Position numbers and translations under genes: made by a program. From Favolaschia claudopus (lineage: Eukaryota > Basidiomycota > Agaricomycetes > Agaricales > Mycenaceae): DNA of 64,000 bases. The notes beneath the pieces were generated by a model, which had not been told where the DNA came from, searched no databases, and saw only the letters and a program-made list of their open reading frames with translations. The stretch's first letter is position 1; every line of letters begins with the position of its first letter. Shown one piece after another: positions 54,999 to 64,000 of this stretch. Where the stretch lies: NCBI GenBank assembly GCA_037176885.1, contig JAWWNJ010000024.1, positions 434,001 through 498,000 of the forward strand, read 5' to 3'.

Positions 54999-57601
54999 AT
55001 GGCCACGGTCGCTCCCCAGGGGCCTCTTCCTGGTGCTCAGACCCCCCAGCAAGATGCTGCATCCAACCCCCCGCTCTCATGGGAGGGCGACAAGATGTAA
55101 TTCCATCATTCCTCTCGCTTCGCTCCCCGCTGATAGTGTATTCCAGGTTTAACATCTACATCTACGACTATTGCTACAAACGAGGCTTCCGGAATACCGC
55201 TCGAGAACTCCTCCGTGAAGCAGAGATTCCTTCCGACTCGACCCCACCCATAAATGCTCGCCAGGGTCTACTATTCGAGTGCGCCACGCCGATAGTCTTC
55301 GTTTGTTTCCAGTCTTCTAAACAGCCTTCTGTCTTTAGATGGTGGAGTGTTTTTTGGGTTTTATTCACCGCTAAAGCGAATGGGAATGGTACCGACGATG
55401 CCATGTTGTATACTCATGTGCGTTTTCGTTTCCACCGTCCTCGTTCCCGCACTGATGCATGCCATACACAGCACCAAGCTGCTCAGGCCGCTATGAAGTC
55501 AACACAAAACCGTGCTTCTGCTCCGCAGCCCCTACCGGGCTCAGGCCTCATGGGACATGGTCAGCCTCAACTCGGCGGCCGTCCTGTAAACGGCATGCCA
55601 CCGCGATTCGCGCCCAACGGCATCATCCCTAACGGTATCCCGCAAAGCAATGCTCAGCCTCCAGGCCCCACGGCATTTGCTGGTGGTCCTCCAGGAATGC
55701 AGCCCAACGGCATTATTCCGGGTGCGCCAGGGATGGGCCAACAACCCGGATTCATGCCTGGTCAACCACGCCCCCCGATACCGGGTCAGCCGCGACTTGC
55801 CAACGGCGGTCCCCCCTTCCAATCCCCAACTATGGCGCATTCTCCACCTCATTCTGGTCCGTCGCAGCCAGGCCAATTGCAGCACGGTGCGCAACCTCCG
55901 ATGAGCCAACTCGGACCGCCACGCGGCATGCTTCCCCCGGGACCGCAGCCGGGGATGAATCCGGGACAGCAGACGCCCACTCCATATCAGGGTCTCGCAG
56001 GACGACCGCCCAGTCGTACTTCAACTCCGCAAGGCATGATGAATCCGAGCCCCTCGATGGCACCTAGGCAGCCCATGGTGCCCGGCAGCGATCTACAAAA
56101 TCCCACTGCCCTGCATAACGAGCTGGCGGCCATACCGGCCAACACTGTCAACATTTTGAAGGGGGAATTGGGACTGGGCGACAAAAACATCAATACGTTG
56201 ACTCTGCCGGATAAAGTGCGCTGATTTTTATTTATTTTCTATCTAGTCGTCGGTTTCTCATCAATCACTTTCTCAGGCGCGCATAATAGCAATGCATAGA
56301 CAACGTATGGCGAAACCTGGGCCACCAGGGCCCTCAAACGCCACAGCCGGTCCCTCGATGCCGGGTCCCTCACAACAACAACGCCGGACTAATAACAAAC
56401 GCAACTCCACCTCCCCCGGCGAGGACGTGCGTCGATTTGTGTATGCTCGTCTCTTTTTCACCATTAACAGTATTTGCAGCAAACACAACCTGACGATATT
56501 CGCAATGGCTCATCTCCCCCCGATCGCAAACGGCCACGACGGTCACCGATGGAGCCGCCGATGCCAAACCCATCCATAAGTCCCTACCCCCAACACCCAA
56601 ATCAACCTCCGCTGCCGCAAGCAGGTGGATCTGGCGGACCTGGAGGCCCGCCACCAGGAATGGGCGGGGGCGGCTTGATGCATCGTCCCATGGGTGGGCC
56701 GATTGGTGGATTCCCGGGACCGGGAGGGCAACCGATGCAACCAGGGATGCAGCAAATGCCGGGGTCGATGGGTATGATGGGTGGCGGTATGAATCCGATG
56801 GGTATGGCGCAGGCGGGAATGAGTCCGCAGATGCATCCTCAACCAACCATGGTTCATCCTTTTTCTTGTCTGTAACCTTCACGATCCTGATGTTCATCCG
56901 TATCGTAGATGCAGTACCGGCAGCATAACTTCCAGCCTGGGCCTGGGCATCCCGCAAACCGCCTAAGTATGGGCGGCGGACCAATGAATGCTGGGTCGCC
57001 AGGTTCAGATCCTTCGTTCAATCCTGGTGTTCCGATGCTACACGGAGGGCCTTCCGGTGGTGCGCCAGGGCAGCAACCGCAGCCAGGGCAGCCGCCACAA
57101 CAGCAATTCGGCGCTCCAGGAAACCGTTTGTCGGTCTCTGGGCCGCCAAATCAGGGTCCTAAGCCACCCATGTCAATGCTTCCTCCCCCATCGCCCGCGA
57201 AGGATCAGAACAAAGACACGAAACCTCCAAACGGACTTGCAGATGTCTCGCCTCGCAATCAACCACTACCAAATCCCAATGCTCCAGGAACAGCCCCACC
57301 AACACCAAATTCGACCCCTCAGCAACCGCCAGGGCCTCAGGGCGGCAACAGCATGGCGCCTTCGCCGGGGTTGATGATGAACCCCAATGTGTCGACAGGC
57401 GCGATGAACTCGGTGGGGATGCCTCTACCTCCTTCAGCAACCCCAACGGATACGATATTTAACTCCGACTTCATGCAGAACATGGAGGACTTTGTATCGG
57501 ACGTTGGGCTGTTCCGCGGCGACGGTGATCTCAACTTTGAACGAGACTTTGGCCAGTGGTTCAACCCGGACGATGTTGGGATGGATTTAGCCAAGCAATG
57601 A
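54999..57601 (+). CDS. LisH-domain transcriptional regulator, Flo8/Som1-like
   Basis: Seven exons join in phase: 54999-55096, 55147-55278, 55339-55417, 55472-56215, 56277-56426, 56480-56851 and 56909-57601, giving 755 residues. The LisH motif is at about 33-70 (MFNIYIYDYCYKRGFRNTAR, ELLREAEIP), followed by WWSVFWVLFTAKANGNG, the block seen in Flo8 and SSDP-type co-regulators. The remainder is low-complexity Pro/Gly/Met/Gln with a basic patch PPDRKRPRRSPMEPP. It ends in an acidic segment (FNSDFMQNMEDFVSDVGLFR, FERDFGQWFNPDDVGMDL). In ascomycetes Flo8/Som1 acts below PKA in filamentation and adhesion; the same role here is inferred. Confidence 0.88.
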
Positions 57602-58995
57602 GCTGCTGTTGACGGATTGCTTTTTTGCCGGATGGCTGTGGCGGGAGGAGCGCCGTACGCGTGGGGAACAGATAAACGGACTGAGCGAGCCAAACGAACG
57701 TTGTTGGAATCGACACTAACTGGATTCATTTCTCGGTGACCTCTTGTTTTCCTGCTAACCCGACGACGCCCTTGGCATATTGCGATTTCCCGTACGGGAA
57801 TGTGTTTATTTATTGCCAAAAGCCTATGGCGTCTACGCTGCGCCAGCACCTTGTTGTTTTTTTATAATCCCCTACCATCGCTATACTAGATCTGTTACCT
57901 ATTTTTCTCCATTTTTTGTGCTTCTATATGCTGCTTGGTGTCGCTTTCGCTTTCTTTTTTTGTTGCCTGCCGCTCTCGGTTGTTAATCACCTAGTCTTGT
58001 CGCATGTACTACGTACTGAATCATCATCGCTGGAAGGAATCGCAAAGTGTTGGTGCGACGTCCATGAACTTGAAACTGAGAAACGAGTTCTACTGAATAC
58101 AGATATCGCGATACATTGCCTACCTCTGTGCCTGGAGTCTGAAACCTCTCGAAGCTGCGGAATCTGGCAGAATCCACCCACAGTACGGAAACGGATCGCG
58201 AACAAATACGTGTCAATACCTGAACGCCCGCCGCCCGATAAGGCAATTTCGCTTGGTTACCGCTTGGAACACCGAATTCCAGCCTGGACGGCGCGTCCCG
58301 GGACCGTCCCCGGTCTCTCAACTAAAACTGGGATCTTCATTCGTGCTGAGCGCAGTTAGGACCTTCGTATTGCGCCTCAGTAGTAAGCATCATTCGATTC
58401 GATTGCCGCAAACCGTCTTTGCATCTAGCTTACTGGGGAATCTCGTCGATGGACTGCAACTTCGAAGCGAGAGTCAATGGAGTCACTTATTTTCGCTTCA
58501 ATATGAATCAGCACAGTTTTTGCGCGCGTTCTTGCCTCGCTTCTTGCTCGCCTTCGGGGTAACTCCACATCTCCTCGTATGAACACCCTGGTTTCAAATG
58601 TTTCGGAGACCGTCTCACTTCATACTCAACATCGGGATCTAGTCAGAAATTGCTGAACACTATTTTCAAGTAAGGCGTGGCGCGTTCGGGGCCCAGGCCA
58701 TCCATCTGCTTTCCCCTCTCGCTCATTCATCTCGTAGAATCCCCTCCCCCCACATCAAACTGAAAGCCATGAACAGTATAGGGCGCGATAGCTCAGCTGG
58801 GAGAGCAGCGAAGTCCAGACAAAAGCAATTTGGTATGTAAAGGCCCATATGATTGTTTTTCAGAAGAATTTGCTTCATGTTGGCGCTTCATTCCCCGCAA
58901 TTCGAATGCTAGACGACTGTTCTCAAAAACTCAACAGCAATCTCTCTGTTACCGAAACCCATGGCGAGTTCCTTGGATCCCACTTTTGACACAGA
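57602..58995. other. 1.4 kb intergenic stretch with a tRNA fragment
   Basis: 3' flanks of the LisH gene and the acetyltransferase gene (convergent). Pyrimidine-rich around 57840-57970. The only feature recognised is the tRNA-like 5' half at 58781. Confidence 0.4.
58781..58806 (+). other. tRNA 5'-half fragment (acceptor strand, D-arm, A box)
   Basis: GGGCGCG followed by ATAGCTCAGCTGGGAGAGC has the 7-nt acceptor strand, the D-arm with GCTC/GAGC stem, and a perfect A-box (TAGCTCAGCTGG). After it, the anticodon stem, B box and a CGCGCCC 3' acceptor strand are missing within 150 bp. The nearest TTCGAAT, around 58900, lacks the flanking stem. I read it as the remnant of a broken tRNA gene or a tRNA-derived element head. 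Confidence 0.5.
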
Positions 58996-59788
58996 TTACC
59001 CGTATGCTAAGTCAGTATCATCTACTCGGGTACCTGCTCTCCACTCCATGAGGACTAGTGTTCTTCTCTCCTCTCCCACTTGAACATGGTCTACCAGCTT
59101 GTCGACTTCGACAAACCCGTTCTTCTGTTGCACCTTCAGACTCCCATGATTACCCTCAAAAGCGGACGATTTAATATACTTGACATTCATCCAGGCCACC
59201 CCAAACTCTATCATCCTCTTCACAGCGGCCGTCATCAAGCCACGACCCTGCTGGCCTGGGGCGAGATAATCTACCCAAAATACACAGAGAATTGCTTTCA
59301 GTCATCTCTTGCACCTCAGCATATAACGACCTACATCCAATATGCCACACAATTTCCGGATCCCCCGCAAGCCGTGCCGCATTCGCTGCCACCAAACGCG
59401 CACGCTCTTCCGCATCTACAATCTCGGTCCAGCCAGAACGCACCAGCCCGACGTCTCCGACAAACACCGTCTTTCCGTCTGCCAGTTCTTCGCGCATATG
59501 GCGCACCGGGCATGCGCTCAATGCACTACCAGGCTCTGTCGCGCCTTTCAACTTCTCCACCGCTGCGTCTGTTTCGACTTTGACCGTTCTGATCCACCGT
59601 TCGGCCAACTCAGCGTTGTACGGCGTGGTTCTACCCATCCACTTGTACACGAATGGATCGTTCATGATCTCGACGCTCGCATCGACGTCGTCTTCGATTC
59701 GTGGAGGCGTTATGATGAAGTTTGAGAAAGGGGGTGCAAGACGGAGGAAAGGTTCTCCTGTCTTCGCGTTGTATTCGAGGTTTGCCAT
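58996..59788 (-). CDS. GNAT family N-acetyltransferase (RimJ/RimL-like)
   Basis: Two exons join in phase: 59788-59335 and 59270-58996, giving 242 residues. GNAT features: ITPPRIEDDVDASVEIMNDP at the N-terminus, IGYYLAPGQQGRGLMTAAVK carrying the acetyl-CoA-binding Q/R-x-x-G-x-G/A turn (QQGRGL), then FEGNHGSLKVQQKNGFVEVD. The intron falls inside the acetyl-CoA motif. Fungal relatives are small cytosolic acetyltransferases, mostly of unknown substrate. Convergent with the LisH gene. Confidence 0.88.
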
Positions 59789-60028
59789 GCTGGAGATGAG
59801 GGCGAGCTCCAGAGTTCGTCTTACTCAACGGTTTATATAGCCTGGACGGCCTCATATGTCCGCCCCCTCTGAGCACGATGTCTCGCACGACGGAGTAGTC
59901 AAGCCGACAGCAGCGTCAATATTAACGTCGACAGAGTAGAGATGATTCAGATTCGACCACGTTTGCAGACGTTTCGTGACAAAAATCAGTGTCCGACGAT
60001 TACGATTCGATTCGCATTGGCATTAATT

Positions 60029-61567
60029 TCATAAATCCAAATCCATTCCTTCCGCGGCAATTTCTGCCAGGAAGATCTTGGTATCTGCCATGAGCACCAA
60101 TCGCTTTGGTCCAACAAATATCATGTTCGCAGAGCTGACACCGAGGAATATTTTCCCAAGAAGCGTGCCTTTGGGGTCGAAGACCTGATTGAATTCAGTC
60201 GGTGGAATCATCGCAGGGCGCACTCTCGACGAACCTCAGTCCCATCTCCGCACCCGGCGTATACGTTTCCGTTGGTATCCAACGACAGGCCATCGGGAAC
60301 TGAAGAAGGTCAAGGTGAGAGGAAAAGGATCCAGTCTGTTAGAATGTACAGACGCACCCCCAGTGTCGATGAATGCGAAGACCCGACGGTTCGCAAAGGC
60401 TTGCGTGTCGGACATCACATCAAACGCGTATCTGAAGAACAACTATATCTACATTCAACGTTGATATCATCCCAGAAACTCACATCGTTGCCGGAAGAGT
60501 TGGCTGAATCCCCCCAATTTGACCCTGACTTTCACCTGAGTCTGCGCTACAAAACGATGGAATCGACAATTCGATGGCTGTGGAATGGACTTACATATAT
60601 GCCGTTCGACCGTCCGGCGAAAATGCTATCCCATTGCACTGCGAGAACCCGTCCGCTACCACGCGAACATCTCCCGTGTCGGGATCAAAGCGATACACTT
60701 GATTTGGGAACAGAGGTGCTGGTCGGAATCCATTCTCAAAGCCATATCTCAATCATGTCGTCAAAAGAGATCGCGGAACGAAAGCCAATGCACATACGAA
60801 ACATCGGTAAAGAATATAGCGCGGCTGAGAGGATGGACCTTTGCGTCGTTCAAGGAGTTGAATTGGCGGCCATAGAAGTTGTTCAATAATATCGTAGTGT
60901 TGAACGGAGGGCGAGAATTGACTCTGACTACACTGGGGGGAAGAGGACCCGATCCTGTGGTTACAAGCAACAGATCCCCGCGGAAGGGTGTCCCTCCATT
61001 ATTAATTTGCACTGCGTCGTCGAGCGGAAGCTACAGAAGACAATCGTTATTGGTAAACGAGAATATGTTAAACCTCACTCACAATAGTAAAGTTGATTAA
61101 TCCTGTGGGAGTGAGATCGTTCAGGTTCATCATGGAGACCTGGTATCATTCAGACTATGGGTTTTGAATATATTGATAACAATTACCGGACGCCCTTCAA
61201 TTCTCCCTCCAGTTGTGAAAAGCTGGTTCGTTTCCGGGATCCAAATAGGACCATCATGAGCAAAAGAAAAGGTGTCATTTTCTACTATGACCCGAATCGT
61301 CGGATTCGGGCCCAGGATGTCCATGAACCTTTCATCGTAAACTTGGAAATATGGTGCAGTCAAGTTGGCAGTGGGGTTCGGTTCAAATGTTTGACTGGCG
61401 TTGCGAAAAGGACCGTTGGGGTCTAGGACAGCGAATGCTCTTTTGTCTTCCCGCTTCGGATTGTTAGCGAAACAAAAGCGTTGCGAGTCCTTGCCACATA
61501 CGATAACGAGCGTCTGGCACAATCCCAGCGCTCCAAAAGCTGCGAGAGAAAGAAACGAGGGAATCAT
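60029..61567 (-). CDS. secreted SMP-30/gluconolactonase-type lactonase
   Basis: Eight exons join in phase: 61567-61187, 61139-61083, 61030-60798, 60747-60595, 60546-60484, 60431-60358, 60299-60235 and 60184-60029, giving 393 residues. A hydrophobic leader (MIPSFLSLAAFGALGLCQT) fits secretion; the ATG at 61567 was preferred to an in-frame one at 61642 because it starts the leader. Six-bladed propeller blocks: FSFAHDGPIWIPETNQLFTT, LNDAKVHPLSRAIFFTDVSY, RPAPLFPNQVYRFDPDTGDV, CNGIAFSPDGRTAY, VFAFIDTGVPDGLSLDTNGN and YAGCGDG. These contain the Asn/Asp residues that hold the catalytic metal in the family. Fungal members open lactones from sugar or lignocellulose oxidation. Confidence 0.88.
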
Positions 61568-62123
61568 CGTTTTGGAATCAGTCGCGCAGATGAATGAATG
61601 CTGCAAGATTCGTGTTCCTGCAGGCAAATCGCCGACCTCCAAAAAATCTCAGTGGGTGCAAGGTCGCAGTTGCGTAAATTCGGCAAGCAAATCCAAACAT
61701 TTTGCACTTAGTATCTTAACGGATTACCAGCTGACGGTCGCACAGTGGCGTGGGGTGAATTTGCAGGGTGATGTTTCAGGGAATCTCTTGCAAGCGGCCC
61801 CGCCGCGTGAGAGGGTGCGATTCAACAGGCAAAAGACGTCGTCCCATAGGTAGAAGTTGAATTTTGTAACCGAATATCCGGGTCTTGACGTGCGGGTCCC
61901 TCAGGAGCGTGCGATGAAAGCCCAGAGCCTACCAGAAGCTGGGGATTGGACGAGAGTGCTCTAGAGGAAAAACCAGCAAGGTGCAATAGGATTCAACATG
62001 GATGAACAGAACCAAAGAGTGCAGCAAGGGAACAGCGTGGGACACATATGCGCCACGTAATCCGCGCTTAACTTTGCCTCCTCCTTCTATTTCTCTTCCA
62101 CCTCCTCAAGCCCTTTCTACACA
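61568..62123. other. divergent intergenic region
   Basis: 556 bp between the lactonase (minus) and SAR1 (plus). Holds both promoters; nothing else recognised. Confidence 0.4.
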
Positions 62124-63002
<879 letters not shown>

Positions 63003-63181
63003 ACCAATGCTGCCCAGGACAATAGAGGGCTGTTTTACTTGGGTTCGGACTGAGCTCGGGATCACATATCTTACAACAGTAGCACGAATACTTTACTTTC
63101 ACGCTGTCGAGTCCATGTCTGCATTTTTTCAATCCATTTTTCTGTATTGTATCAAGAGCGCGAAATCGCGTTTAGGTCATC

Positions 63182-64000
63182 ATGAGCCCTCTTGCTTCTT
63201 TCCGTCATGTCTTGGTTTTGTCCATAGTTCTTCGCGTCGGCCTCATTGTCTACAGTGAATGGCACGACGCGCATTCGGTCGTGAAATATACCGACATAGA
63301 CTATCGCGTCTTTAGCGATGCAGCGCGTTTCCTCCTCCAGCCAGGTCCCGGAAACTTTGCTCAAGGCCCTCTCTCAGACAAGCTAACTGAACTCAATCTC
63401 GCTGTCGGAGAGTGCGCCTATTACTTCGTCCTTGCTCCTGTAGTACAGCAACCAATTCTACTTCAGCCCGTATACCCGTGAAACATACCGTTACACGCCA
63501 CTGTTAGCGGTGCTGCTCGCACCAAACGAATGGTTGCATCCCTCCTTCGGCAAATATCTCTTTGCTGCCTGCGATATCTTCAACGGCGTCTTGATCTATG
63601 ATTTGCTCGTGTCTCTCGTACTCCCCGCTGCATATCGGGATTCTGAGCTGGATGCAACGCGGACCCGAAGCCTCGCAACACTCTACTCCGCTTTTCATCT
63701 CCTCAACCCGCTAGTCTTCACCATCTCAACTCGAGGCTCCTCCGAATCCGTTCTCTCGTTCTTCGTGCTTCTTACGCTGTATGCAGCGCTCAAGGGCCAT
63801 TGGGACGCCGCTGCCATTGCGCTAGGGCTGAGCACGCATTGGAAAATATATCCCGTTATTTACGGTGTTGCCTGTCTCGGCGTCATCGGCGGCCCTCCCC
63901 TGAGTCCAGGATGGAAAGGGTATATCCAGACGTTGGTCAATCCCCGGACTATACGTTTCGCTGTCTTGAGTGCCTCAACTTTCTCCATCTTGAGTGCGGG
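63182..64000 (+). CDS. GPI14: GPI mannosyltransferase I, PIG-M/Gpi14 (cut by window edge)
   Basis: Adds the first mannose to the GPI precursor in the ER lumen. The N-terminal helix ([20 protein letters not shown]) leads to [19 protein letters not shown], containing the DxD-like catalytic DID of the family. After a break, [20 protein letters not shown] and [20 protein letters not shown] follow with further membrane segments ([20 protein letters not shown]), running out at base 64000. The intervening stretch (about 63345-63465) looks like an intron starting GTCCCGG and ending TTCAG. That splice is one base out of phase, so either the intron is different or a base is missing or extra. Confidence 0.85.

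Noticed and set aside
54777..55052. Minus-strand frame with a hydrophobic stretch (LAGIIGLFGLLLGGY)
   Set aside because: Overlaps the 5' end of the LisH gene on the other strand; no splice sites or homology support it.

Overview
The window is nuclear DNA of a filamentous basidiomycete, most likely an agaricomycete. Nearly every gene is broken by many short introns (mostly 48-65 bp, GT-AG, phases that join exactly). The gene set fits: single-pass Ser/Thr-rich membrane proteins, an F-box protein with the N-terminal coiled coil common in Agaricomycetes, PLAC8, GH78, and a membrane protein with a YYLVDH-type core. About 30 gene loci lie on both strands, often as divergent pairs a few hundred bases apart. 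There is no complete transposon, rRNA or CRISPR; the only tRNA-like sequence is a 5' half. All gene models were built by hand from conserved protein blocks, and exon lists were checked for reading phase.

Left part (1-15.2 kb): an edge fragment, a membrane protein, actin-binding protein Abp1, mannose-6-phosphate isomerase, then an accessory-looking block. That block holds a small secreted cysteine-rich protein gene (7.27-7.97 kb) and an inverted, decayed copy of the same gene with its promoter (12.6-13.75 kb). Between the two copies sit a heme-dependent N-demethylase-like (DUF3445) gene with an in-frame stop and a single-exon F-box gene.

Middle (15.2-34.8 kb): an F-box/WD40 substrate receptor, the DNA polymerase alpha catalytic subunit, a Rim2-type mitochondrial nucleotide carrier, RNA polymerase III subunit RPC8/Rpc25, a gene-poor 1.9 kb stretch with an imperfect hairpin, a fungal multi-pass membrane protein, a doubtful small gene, a PLAC8 protein and mitochondrial ATP synthase subunit 4.

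Right part (34.8-64 kb): a membrane protein, an acid-ceramidase/NAAA-like amidase, a secreted GH78 alpha-L-rhamnosidase with a tandemly duplicated N-terminal module, Arp2, pyridoxal kinase, a BRCT-like protein, a very large protein with three START-like domains and a C-terminal anchor, a LisH/Flo8-like regulator, a GNAT acetyltransferase, a secreted SMP-30-type lactonase, Sar1, and the start of the GPI mannosyltransferase PIG-M/Gpi14 cut by the right edge.

Most of the window is conserved housekeeping: actin patch (Abp1, Arp2), replication (Pol alpha), transcription (RPC8), secretory pathway (Sar1, PIG-M, MPI supplying mannose-6-P) and mitochondria (Atp4, Rim2). The less ordinary signals are the 7.2-13.8 kb inverted duplication with two damaged genes, the triple-START protein, the duplicated rhamnosidase module, the wobble-base skew flips in the F-box/WD40 gene, and the hairpin at 27.0 kb.
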